Below are positions 43,005 to 51,027 of a stretch of 64,000 nucleotides of DNA, piece by piece. The position numbers and the translations under genes were made by a program. The notes under the pieces are model-generated. The model did not search any database. It saw nothing but the letters and a program-made list of their open reading frames with translations, and was not told the DNA's origin. Source of the DNA: Candidatus Kuenenia hertensis (GTDB taxonomy: Bacteria > Planctomycetota > Brocadiia > Brocadiales > Brocadiaceae); the NCBI GenBank assembly GCA_021646465.1, contig SOET01000003.1, positions 80,680 to 144,679 on the forward strand, written 5' to 3'. Within the stretch, counting starts at the first letter, position 1, and every line of letters starts with the position of its first letter.

Positions 43005-45509
43005 ATGAAGGAACAGATTGTGACCAACGTCAATACCGCACCTGAAAAGGAGAATGATAAAGAAATCCTCAATGAAATTTTCCTTGCAAAATACACGCAA
43101 GGACAAAACAGAAAAAATTCCCTCCTCCAGTTTGGGCTACAGAATCCAAAACAATTGTTGGCTAATTGCACACCTACCTCCAGAGAAGAGGCAATAACAA
43201 AATTTGCAGTTCAACTCCTCCGTGATGCCCGGCAAGAGAAAATGCCCCTTGCCGGGATGAAGAAAAAGACGGATGATGCCCTGAAAATCCTTTTTGCCTT
43301 TTACAAAGAAAAACGGGGCAATGTATCTCCGGAAACCTTGATCCTTATTGCAGAGGCGTATTATCTTGCCAGCGTTGCTATCCTCCCCAAGGGAATAACC
43401 ATACCCGAAAAGAAAAAGGAGGCGTTAAGTAAAGGCATCGAATTCATCAACCGTGCGATTCGCGCGATTGATCTATTAAAGAATTCTTCGCCAGCGACGG
43501 TATCAACTGAAGAGGCGTCATCCCAGGCAAGGTCGAATTCGTCTACCGGAGCGGAGCATCTCACACCGTCGCCCCCAGCGAAGACAAATTCGTCATCCCG
43601 AGCAGAAATAAATTCGTCATCCCGAGCGGAGTCGAGGGAAGAAGCCTTCAGAATCAAGAGCCTGCTCTCTATAGAAAAGAATCGCATTGATAGGCATAAT
43701 TGTGACGATGATACACTTAAAAATATACTGAAAGAAGCAGTTGCAAATGGATGTTGTAAATATAACGAAAAGAAAGAGGACGTCCTCATTGCCGTCCGTC
43801 TTTGTGAATTAGGGGAAAATGTGGCGGTAGAGACGCATTGCCATGCGTCTCCAATTAAGTTGAATGACATAAAGGCAAACTACCTCCAAAGGACAAAGCT
43901 TTACTATTTTCTTAATAAAGACAATGACAATACGCTGAAATATATGAATAAATGCATAAATTTACTGAAATACAGATATCTCTCACATCGCCTCTGGGAC
44001 GAGACAGTGGGTTTTATCGAAAGGTTAATGCTGGATAAAAGTTCACTATGGAAGAATTTTGCGTTAGGGGCGTATGAGGCATGCAGGAAGCAGGAATCAA
44101 AGACGGGTATATTACGCCTTCGGTGGTATTGGTCACGACGAGGGGATCTGTATGATATGGCCTTTTTAGCAGCAAAAAAAAATGGTGATAAGATGAGAAT
44201 GGCGGAGATAAGCGATTCGCTCAAGAGCCGCACTTCGCTGCGTCTGTCTGCATTGCAGAAAATAAAGGGGGAAGATAATAGAATCAAAGAATTCTATGAC
44301 AACATTGAAAAAAATTATACGAATAGTTATGTAAAAGGTTCGACCGATGAGGCAGAACTCTCTGAAGAAATTGGGAAAAAGCCTCCGGAAAAAATTGATT
44401 ATACAAACGTGCCGAAGGGCTGGGTGGTCATTCACTTTTACCTGAATCAACTGGAAGGAATGGGATATGCTATTTTGTATGACAAGGAAGCAGATACCTG
44501 GCAGTACAAGGATTTCCCTTATAAAGAACTCTTTAATGCATTCATTACCTGGCAGACAAATTATTCTCTGTACAAAGAAGGGGCGGCCAGGTATCTTGTG
44601 GAGCTTTGCAGAACGATCGGCAGTGCCATGCCCTTCCTTTTTGAGAACGACTTTATTCCGCCTGAAAAAGATGTGCTCTTTATCCCCCACGACTTTTTGC
44701 ACCGCCTGCCATTGCACGGGGCGATTAAAGAAGAGACAAATGAGGTATTCCTCCAAAAATGTGCGTGTTGTTACCTTCCGGCATGGTCATTTGCCGAAGG
44801 GAGTCGTGCTGAGCAGGAGAATGCTGACCAGAGTTGCGCCGGGCAGAGTCTTGATGAACAGAGTAATGCTGAGCACATTCCCTCCGCTCAGTATAAACTC
44901 CGCCGAAGCATGGAGGAGTCCGCTGTACACAAGCATGTCCTTCTGAAAAATTTCGAGGAACATGATCAGAGGTATTTTAAAGACGTTGTGACAATGGACT
45001 GGGATTTAAAGAGAATAGCTGCATCTCACGAAGACCTTAAAAAAGTAAATTCACCGGAACTCCTCACCATCCTCTGTCATGGAGAGGCGGATATGGTGAA
45101 TCCTTTCCGGTCAAAACTCAAATTGGTGAACGGCGGCATAACCCATCTTGAAATTCTCAAATATGTAAATGGGGTAAAAGACACACAGATCATCCTCGGC
45201 GCATGCGAGACAGACCTTGTCCCGCCCCTTTCCGATGTGATGGACGAACATACGTCCGTTGCTACAGCATTCCTGATAAAGAAAGCAAGGGGGATATTGG
45301 GAACGATGTGGGAGGTAGATCCTATTGTTGTGGAAGGTATGATAGAGGAATTTTTAAATAAAGAAAAAATACCTTTCTTACGTAATTTTATTCATACGTG
45401 GCAAAAAGAAAAATTTAAAATATGGGCAAAAAAAACCGGCAATACAACAATTTTCTACGACACTATTCCTTTCAGGACATTTGCAGATATAACAACAAAA
45501 GTGGATTGA
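43005..45509 (+). CDS. csx29: TPR-CHAT caspase-like protease (Csx29)
   Basis: 834 residues. The N-terminal two thirds are helical TPR-like repeats. The C-terminal CHAT protease domain has the catalytic His in LLTILCHGEAD (H692) and Cys in IILGACETDLVPP (C734). In type III-E systems this protein binds gRAMP and becomes an active protease on target RNA recognition. It is longer than the roughly 720-750 residues I expect, because of two low-complexity inserts: residues about 158-215 (Ser-rich, three NSSS/SRAE units) and about 597-640 (AEQENADQSCAGQSLDEQSN). Both are encoded by DNA resembling REP repeats (CCGAGCGGAGTCGAGGGAAG). The start has AAAGGAGAACC. The next gene starts 5 bases after the stop. 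Confidence 0.88.
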   Translation: MKEQIVTNVNTAPEKENDKEILNEIFLAKYTQGQNRKNSLLQFGLQNPKQLLANCTPTSREEAITKFAVQLLRDARQEKMPLAGMKKKTDDALKILFAFYKEKRGNVSPETLILIAEAYYLASVAILPKGITIPEKKKEALSKGIEFINRAIRAIDLLKNSSPATVSTEEASSQARSNSSTGAEHLTPSPPAKTNSSSRAEINSSSRAESREEAFRIKSLLSIEKNRIDRHNCDDDTLKNILKEAVANGCCKYNEKKEDVLIAVRLCELGENVAVETHCHASPIKLNDIKANYLQRTKLYYFLNKDNDNTLKYMNKCINLLKYRYLSHRLWDETVGFIERLMLDKSSLWKNFALGAYEACRKQESKTGILRLRWYWSRRGDLYDMAFLAAKKNGDKMRMAEISDSLKSRTSLRLSALQKIKGEDNRIKEFYDNIEKNYTNSYVKGSTDEAELSEEIGKKPPEKIDYTNVPKGWVVIHFYLNQLEGMGYAILYDKEADTWQYKDFPYKELFNAFITWQTNYSLYKEGAARYLVELCRTIGSAMPFLFENDFIPPEKDVLFIPHDFLHRLPLHGAIKEETNEVFLQKCACCYLPAWSFAEGSRAEQENADQSCAGQSLDEQSNAEHIPSAQYKLRRSMEESAVHKHVLLKNFEEHDQRYFKDVVTMDWDLKRIAASHEDLKKVNSPELLTILCHGEADMVNPFRSKLKLVNGGITHLEILKYVNGVKDTQIILGACETDLVPPLSDVMDEHTSVATAFLIKKARGILGTMWEVDPIVVEGMIEEFLNKEKIPFLRNFIHTWQKEKFKIWAKKTGNTTIFYDTIPFRTFADITTKVD

Positions 45510-45513
45510 TAAT

Positions 45514-46746
45514 ATGAAAGAATACGAAAACAAGGAAAATGATATCGACTGTTTTATAAGACAGGCCTATAATCGATACAATACGGAAGATGCAAGAGAA
45601 TGTTATAAAGAAGATGCTATTAGAGCTATCATCGGGACGTATTACAGTGATTTATGTAAAAAGGCCCAGCAATTAATATACAAATACAAAGATCGCTTAA
45701 AGCCACAGGTTTATCCAAAAGATGCAACTTATAAAAAAAAGGTATCTCAATCTCAAATTAAACCCGAAGATGTCGTTCATGATTTCATAATAAAGAAATT
45801 ATATGAGAAAGATGCTCTTTCTGATTATTTAAATCGTGTGTATAATCACATAATAGCATTTTTATACACAGTATTAAAAAATTATTTTATTGATGCTTAT
45901 ACACATAGGCCAAAACAGAGCGACCTACGGAAAAAGGAAGATACCCTTCAGGATAATCTGTACATAACTAATAGTGAAGAAGGCAAAAACGAAGGAGATA
46001 TAGAACTTGAAGAAGAATTAAAAGAAGAATATCAAAAAAAACCTGTTCAATTATCAGAAGAATTTAATATTGATGTTTTAGGCACTAAAAAAGGCAAAGA
46101 AAAATCCACATACTCTTTTATAGATGATTGGCATGAAACCCCCAAAAATAGGAAAGATTCTGAAGATGAAGAAGAAATAACAGAATATCAAAAAAAACTT
46201 GATGAATTATCAGAGAAATATCCTCTTGAAGTGAAATTACTTTTAGAACTATCTAAAAAAGATTTAGTCTACATAAAAGACCCTAGCGAATTATATAATG
46301 AATACAACATGGGGGAAAAAAGTATAAAAAAATTTTACATTAAAAAGGGGGCTTATATTGAAATTGTCAAAGAAGAAGGCCAATTTCATTATACCAATAT
46401 TCTGGAAAATCATGGAGAAGGCTTAGAAAAATTAGTTTTACCTGACAACAAAATAACCTTTGTACTTACAAATGAAGAAATGATCGAAAAGGCAATTGAA
46501 GTGCAGAAAAAGAATATTGAAAAATCACAGGAAGAAAATTGCCCCGAAAAAGAAGAAATTGAAATTGACTATACAGGAATCCTTGAAAAATACGGAACAA
46601 ATTTAAAAAAAGTAACTTTTCCAGATGGAAAAATATCTTTTAGGCTATCAGAGAAAGAAATGATAAAAAGAGCGACAGATTTTCTAAAACAGCGAATGCA
46701 TAGATTTTTTATGATTATAGAAAAAGAAAAAAATCTATTAAATTAA
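45514..46746 (+). CDS. ECF-like sigma factor of the III-E locus (CASP-sigma type)
   Basis: 410 residues. Residues about 85-135 (PEDVVHDFIIKKLYEKDALS ... FLYTVLKNYFIDAYTHRPK) match sigma region 2 of ECF sigma factors. A charged linker follows, and residues 225-270 (YPLEVKLLLELSKKDLVYIK) may be a degenerate region 4. The last 140 residues hold two copies of a 40-residue unit (YTNILENHGEGLEKLVLPDN and YTGILEKYGTNLKKVTFPDG), not known from sigma factors. Coupled to the CHAT gene by 4 bases. In III-E loci the sigma factor is held by Csx30 and released after proteolysis; the same role is inferred. It is long for an ECF sigma factor. Confidence 0.75.
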   Translation: MKEYENKENDIDCFIRQAYNRYNTEDARECYKEDAIRAIIGTYYSDLCKKAQQLIYKYKDRLKPQVYPKDATYKKKVSQSQIKPEDVVHDFIIKKLYEKDALSDYLNRVYNHIIAFLYTVLKNYFIDAYTHRPKQSDLRKKEDTLQDNLYITNSEEGKNEGDIELEEELKEEYQKKPVQLSEEFNIDVLGTKKGKEKSTYSFIDDWHETPKNRKDSEDEEEITEYQKKLDELSEKYPLEVKLLLELSKKDLVYIKDPSELYNEYNMGEKSIKKFYIKKGAYIEIVKEEGQFHYTNILENHGEGLEKLVLPDNKITFVLTNEEMIEKAIEVQKKNIEKSQEENCPEKEEIEIDYTGILEKYGTNLKKVTFPDGKISFRLSEKEMIKRATDFLKQRMHRFFMIIEKEKNLLN

Positions 46747-46800
46747 GACACCATATATCTGTTATTAACGATTTATTGAATAGACAGGCAGGGTTATGAA

Positions 46801-47562
46801 ATGATACAAGAACATCCACGTTATCAAAAAATGGTTACGCACAATGGAAATGAGATAGAATTTGTTATATTTCACAAAGAATATAAATTAAGATCTCACG
46901 CGGCAAAACACTTCCTTCACACGTATGAATGGGAAACCGGCTGGATAAAAATCTACCGCGAGGCATCATTGCTGGACAAATATAATCTTAATGAAATAAA
47001 TGAGTTACGCACTAAGGTAAGTGATAGTTTAAAGGAAATGAATTGTCCTTATATAATAGCAAGTGAGATGGAAGTTAATGATTCTTGCCGTGTATGCAAC
47101 TTATTTAGAAAAAAATGTTATCTTACAGGAATAGAAAAATTACAGTCACTTTATGTAGAGCTTATTCGACATAGTATTGAGAAGGTGCTTCAAGTTCCTC
47201 GCTACGCAGAATTTGTCGATTTTTATTGCGGGCAAGATATATTAATCGGTGTAAGAGAAGGTCCGGTAATAATTAGAACCTCTTTACTGTCAGAGCAGAA
47301 ACCTGTTTACAATGTAATGACATCATTTGTTCCTCTTAGTTTTGGTATAAAAGTAAAGTTTGCAGATATCATTAATGATGAAAGAATTAATATCAAAGAA
47401 AAAGCCCGCAGAAATCACATAGAATGGTATGAAGAAGATACGTGGCGGATAGCTGTGCATTCAAGTAAAGAAAACAAAGTAGAAAAGAAGATTACAAGAA
47501 CTGAAAAAACGGCAAAAGAATGGATAGATGCGTTTTATAATTTTTACGATGATAAATTTTAA
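46801..47562 (+). CDS. unrecognised protein in the Csx31 position
   Basis: 253 residues, no domain recognised. Features: charged N-terminus, a Cys-rich stretch DSCRVCNLFRKKCYLTG (C-x2-C-x5-C), a strand-rich middle (DILIGVREGPVIIRTSLLSE), and a C-terminal KTAKEWIDAFYNFYDDKF. III-E loci usually carry Csx30 and Csx31 next to the sigma factor. By order and size this is the Csx31 candidate, but I could not match sequence. The next gene starts 8 bases after the stop. Confidence 0.55.
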   Translation: MIQEHPRYQKMVTHNGNEIEFVIFHKEYKLRSHAAKHFLHTYEWETGWIKIYREASLLDKYNLNEINELRTKVSDSLKEMNCPYIIASEMEVNDSCRVCNLFRKKCYLTGIEKLQSLYVELIRHSIEKVLQVPRYAEFVDFYCGQDILIGVREGPVIIRTSLLSEQKPVYNVMTSFVPLSFGIKVKFADIINDERINIKEKARRNHIEWYEEDTWRIAVHSSKENKVEKKITRTEKTAKEWIDAFYNFYDDKF

Positions 47563-47570
47563 AAACTATC

Positions 47571-49115
47571 ATGAATAAAAAAAATGAAAATAATCAAGAA
47601 GAATGCCTTCGTCAGTTAACAGAGGATGTTTCCCATTATTTATGGGCATTATCTGAATGGTTTGAACCAACGAAAGACCATTCCGATACATACCTCTTTT
47701 TGGAAATAATTGAAAGACGTTCCAGCGCAAAAAAACTAATTTCAGGATTGAACAGAGTCAAACGAGATAAAGACGAATATATTAAAAAACTTGAACACAT
47801 GATGGAAAAAGGAGAAACCGGATATAAAAAGTTCTTACTGCAAACTGATAGAATAGAAGATATCGTCGAAAATTCAATCCCGGAGATATTGAATTATTTA
47901 AAGTCCACACTTGGAGAAATTACACGACTTTACAATGAATCTCTTATTTGCGAAGAAGACCCATTAGAGGAAGAATTATATGATCTGGAAATGGATTTTA
48001 TCTGTTCTTTCACAAGACTATACCATGTCAAAGAAACCGTTCATGATATAAAGGTATCTGCAGAATCGTTCTGTTCTGAATTAACGAACATTGAAGCTGA
48101 TTTTAAAAAAAGGTTTTATTGTTTTGAGCCTGTGACAGATTTTTTTTCATATCAAAAAGAGACTTTGCGGCCCTGTGATAAAGAATGGTGGTATCTGACA
48201 AAACCCGATTGTTATAGAAAACATTTATTTGCCTACATTGAAGGTGATCTTGTGCCTGAAAAAAGACAAGCGATGGAACAACATTTAGCCGGATGTGCTG
48301 AATGTGATAAAGAATTGAAGAAGATTGAAAAATCCTACGAAATGACCGGAAAAATAGCATCGCTCTATGCGCAACCAGTGTCAGACGAGAATTGCCCCAA
48401 GCCGGAAGATTTGAGCGCGTATGCCTTAGACAAATCTGCATTAACTACTCCAATGGTAAATTCCATAAACGAACATGTTTCTACCTGCATCTACTGTCTG
48501 GATGACGTAGTTAGTTTAAGAGCAGCAGCGGCAACACCGAGAGAAATAAAATTTGCAGAGATTCCGCTTGCTGCAAAGGCTCGATATAAGATGAGGAAGT
48601 TCCTTACCAAGGTAAAGGGCTTTGCACAATTTCCCAAGTTATCCGATTTGCTGCCAGAATATATAGGTATTGCTCCCCAAATGGGCATTGTGTTTTCACA
48701 GCCAATGTCCGGTAGCAGCAGTAAAATAGTTGATATTGATACCATGCATCATTTAAAAGTTCATGTAGATAATGAAAACAAGATTACACTTTTGCCCAAT
48801 CCCGGCACAGAAGAGTTACCTGAAGATAAATTAAACTTATGCAAGGCATTTGAACGGGGTAAATTTTATTATAAGGTATTTATTTTTTATATGGAAGGTA
48901 CGAAGGAAAAAATAAAAGAAATAAATTCTGGAACAGATGAGTATTTACCATTCAGAATAGATCAGCAGGATACCAACTTTTTTATAGTATGCTTGTCAAA
49001 AGATGAGAATAATCTAATTGGGCAAACGGAGAAACTTTTAAATGCCGTAAATAATGAATCGAAAGTGGAAATAAGCAATATAGTGTGTTTGTTTGTGGAT
49101 ATACAAGAAAAATGA
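47571..49115 (+). CDS. protein with two anti-sigma zinc fingers, Csx30 candidate
   Basis: 514 residues. The first 200 residues are helical. Two zinc-binding anti-sigma (ZAS/zf-HC2) modules follow: H218...H238-x3-C242-x2-C245 (EQHLAGCAECDKEL) and H302-x3-C306-x2-C309 (NEHVSTCIYCLDDV), each preceded by a Cys and a helix as in canonical anti-sigma factors. The last 190 residues are a beta-rich domain. In Craspase systems Csx30 sequesters the sigma factor and is cut by Csx29. This gene has the right position and the right kind of domain. The direct neighbour is the sigma-like protein two genes upstream. Confidence 0.7.
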   Translation: MNKKNENNQEECLRQLTEDVSHYLWALSEWFEPTKDHSDTYLFLEIIERRSSAKKLISGLNRVKRDKDEYIKKLEHMMEKGETGYKKFLLQTDRIEDIVENSIPEILNYLKSTLGEITRLYNESLICEEDPLEEELYDLEMDFICSFTRLYHVKETVHDIKVSAESFCSELTNIEADFKKRFYCFEPVTDFFSYQKETLRPCDKEWWYLTKPDCYRKHLFAYIEGDLVPEKRQAMEQHLAGCAECDKELKKIEKSYEMTGKIASLYAQPVSDENCPKPEDLSAYALDKSALTTPMVNSINEHVSTCIYCLDDVVSLRAAAATPREIKFAEIPLAAKARYKMRKFLTKVKGFAQFPKLSDLLPEYIGIAPQMGIVFSQPMSGSSSKIVDIDTMHHLKVHVDNENKITLLPNPGTEELPEDKLNLCKAFERGKFYYKVFIFYMEGTKEKIKEINSGTDEYLPFRIDQQDTNFFIVCLSKDENNLIGQTEKLLNAVNNESKVEISNIVCLFVDIQEK

Positions 49116-49269
49116 GACATGGAAAAACAACTATAATAACTATAGAAAATGCCTTCAAATCATTCACTATCTTCGATGAATTTCTAAAATTTCATTCCAT
49201 CAGGGCGACAAAATAGATGTATATCTTGTGGGAAACAGCGGTCATTATCTCGGAAAAAGTCAGTCCATT

Positions 49270-49500
49270 ATAGGTCTCATGTTGATTCAATCTTTTTGCT
49301 GTTTCAATCTTGTAGATTGAACCGGAAGTTTTGACCAAGTCGGCTTTGCCTTTTTCTTGCGAATATGAGAAATATCAAATGTTTTTGGTTCAATCGTGGA
49401 CGATTGAACCAGCCGTGGGGAGTAACCTTCTGCCGTCTGCTTGAAACGGCATAGGTTGCTGCCAGGAGAAAACTCCTGACAACGTGAAAATCCCGAGCGG
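49270..49500 (+). promoter_or_regulatory. structured intergenic leader upstream of gRAMP
   Basis: Between the anti-sigma-like gene and gRAMP. Contains related GTTCAATC...GATTGAACC folds (about 49300-49322 and 49390-49412), CTGCCGTCTGCTTGAAACGGCA and GTTGCTGCCAGGAGAAAACTCCTGACAAC-type stems (about 49428-49484), then a REP-like CCGAGCGGAGTCGAGGGAAG. No gene. It could be an RNA leader or a mosaic of dispersed repeats. Confidence 0.35.
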
Positions 49501-49518
49501 AGTCGAGGGAAGTATCAC

Positions 49519-49647
49519 TATACCTTACGAGTTCACAAAATGTGATTTTTAGTTGTAGAGCGAAGGGTCTCCTCGCCCACTCTATATTGGTATTGGAGAA
49601 GTTGTACTTCGCTCTATATTTCGTAATCTATGAACTCGTAAAGTATA
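49519..49647. mobile_element. MITE-like fold-back element, family C
   Basis: 129 bases with ends TATACCTTACGAGTTCA and TGAACTCGTAAAGTATA (one mismatch), and internal TAGAGCGAAG / CTTCGCTCTA arms. It ends 30 bases before the gRAMP start codon, so it may carry or displace that gene's promoter. Confidence 0.7.
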
Positions 49648-49677
49648 CATATCTCAAAATACAATGGAGATTCGAAA

Positions 49678-50982
49678 ATGCAGGTTAAAACAGTTTCAGT
49701 AAAACTTACCTTCCTCGAACCCTACCGCATGGCTAAATGGATTGACTGGGATGATAGAGAAAATGATGTCCGCGCCATGAGAGGGCAAACTTTTGTCCAG
49801 TGGAAGGATGAGGGCACAGGCGGCCTGCCTATCATAACGGGTTCCATAATACGCTCCGCAACCTTAAAGGCAGCGGAAGAAATCCTCAGCCTGAATAACG
49901 GTACATGGGAAAACATTAACTGCTGTAACGGTGCATTTCAAACTGCTAAACAAGACGAAGCTCCCGCCTTCCTCCGAAAACGGCATACACTCCAATGGAA
50001 TGCTAATAATGAATGTACAGATAATAATAACATGTGTCCCTATTGTATCCTGCTGGGAAGGTTCGATACGTCAGGCAAAGACCATAAAAAGTACAAATAC
50101 AAAAAAGAAGATTACCATATCCATTTCGGCAATTTTTATCTCGGTAAAAAGTATAAAAAAAATGGCATGCACATAGAAGACGTCGCCTTAGGGCGTATTC
50201 TCAACCGTGTGGATTTCGATACCGGCAAGGCAAAGGATTATTTCAGGACGTGGGAAGCGGATTTCGAAGCCATGCCTGAATATGAGGGTAAGATAACCAT
50301 AAATAAACATGGCGAAGAGGCAGAGTGCCTCCTCCTTCATTCACTCGGCTTCATTGATAAACTCTGCGGCGCCCTTTGTAAAATAGAGGTAATTCAGAGA
50401 ACAGAGCCATCTTCCATTTCTTATGAAAAACAAACACCTTCGCCTGGAAAGCCTCAAACCGGTCCGAAATTACCTGATAAACAAAAGGATGATTTGCTAA
50501 AAAGTTGTGCAGTAGAAATTACAAAAGCCTTTAAGGATGCTGATTGTTTAGAAAAGGTAAGGACTCTTGCCGATGCAATACGTTCGATGCGCCTTCAGAA
50601 ACCGGATATTCTAGACAAGCTGCCAGAAGGCAGGAAAGGCAGAGACAATAAGCATCATCTATGGGATAGAGAGGTTGATAAAAAACCCGTCCGGATAATA
50701 TTGAAAGAACTCTGGGAGAGCTTTGCACCTGGCGTTGCCTCCGGAGAAATTGAGGAGTTGAAAAAAGAGGAATTAAGAAAAAAGGCATGGAGACATTTTG
50801 CTGAAACACTGGGAAGTTATTTGTATTTCTTCTATAAAAAAGATACCGGGGGGATCTCTTTGCGCTACCGGCCTCTGGGTGAAACCGAATATTCAAAAAC
50901 CCACAATGCAGAGCGGGAAAAAGGCGCCGACCTTTTCATCCCCCTAATCCCCCAAGGAGGAACAAAGGCAATAAAGGAATAG
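49678..50982 (+). CDS. cas7-11: Cas7-11/gRAMP effector, N-terminal part up to in-frame TAG
   Basis: 434 codons. Clearly the N-terminal quarter of a type III-E single-chain effector: LTFLEPYRMAKWIDWD, AMRGQTFVQW, ITGSIIRSATLKAAEEILSL, FLRKRHTLQW, the zinc motif NMCPYCILLGRFD (C120, C123), GRILNRVDFDTGKAKDYFRT and ADAIRSMRLQ. This covers Cas7.1 and the Cas11-like region. It ends in a TAG at 50980-50982, after which the same frame continues without a break into the next part with RAMP beta-strand sequence (NLRSVTPFYFG). Cas7.1 is the pre-crRNA processing unit in this family. Start: GGAGATTCGAAA before ATG. Confidence 0.88.
   Translation: MQVKTVSVKLTFLEPYRMAKWIDWDDRENDVRAMRGQTFVQWKDEGTGGLPIITGSIIRSATLKAAEEILSLNNGTWENINCCNGAFQTAKQDEAPAFLRKRHTLQWNANNECTDNNNMCPYCILLGRFDTSGKDHKKYKYKKEDYHIHFGNFYLGKKYKKNGMHIEDVALGRILNRVDFDTGKAKDYFRTWEADFEAMPEYEGKITINKHGEEAECLLLHSLGFIDKLCGALCKIEVIQRTEPSSISYEKQTPSPGKPQTGPKLPDKQKDDLLKSCAVEITKAFKDADCLEKVRTLADAIRSMRLQKPDILDKLPEGRKGRDNKHHLWDREVDKKPVRIILKELWESFAPGVASGEIEELKKEELRKKAWRHFAETLGSYLYFFYKKDTGGISLRYRPLGETEYSKTHNAEREKGADLFIPLIPQGGTKAIKE
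50980..50982 (+). other. in-frame amber codon inside gRAMP
   Basis: TAG separates KAIKE from VVTGNLRSVTPFYFG in one continuous reading frame (49678 and 51028 differ by 1350, a multiple of 3). From memory, the S. brodae protein has a Trp (KEW) here, which would need only TGG to TAG. Downstream, an ATG at 51064 is preceded by GGGAGGGGAGA, an excellent site for re-initiation. Confidence 0.85.
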
Positions 50983-51027
50983 GTCGTTACGGGAAATCTG
51001 AGGTCAGTTACACCTTTTTATTTTGGC

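Noticed and set aside
43361..44756. Several minus-strand frames of 127-196 codons within the CHAT gene
   Set aside because: Shadows of the TPR-CHAT coding strand; no independent signals.
49678..50982. Reading the first gRAMP part as an independent small Cas7-type gene of a multi-subunit type III system
   Set aside because: The frame continues through the TAG with conserved sequence and the combined length equals known single-chain gRAMPs; no Cas10 or other subunits are present.
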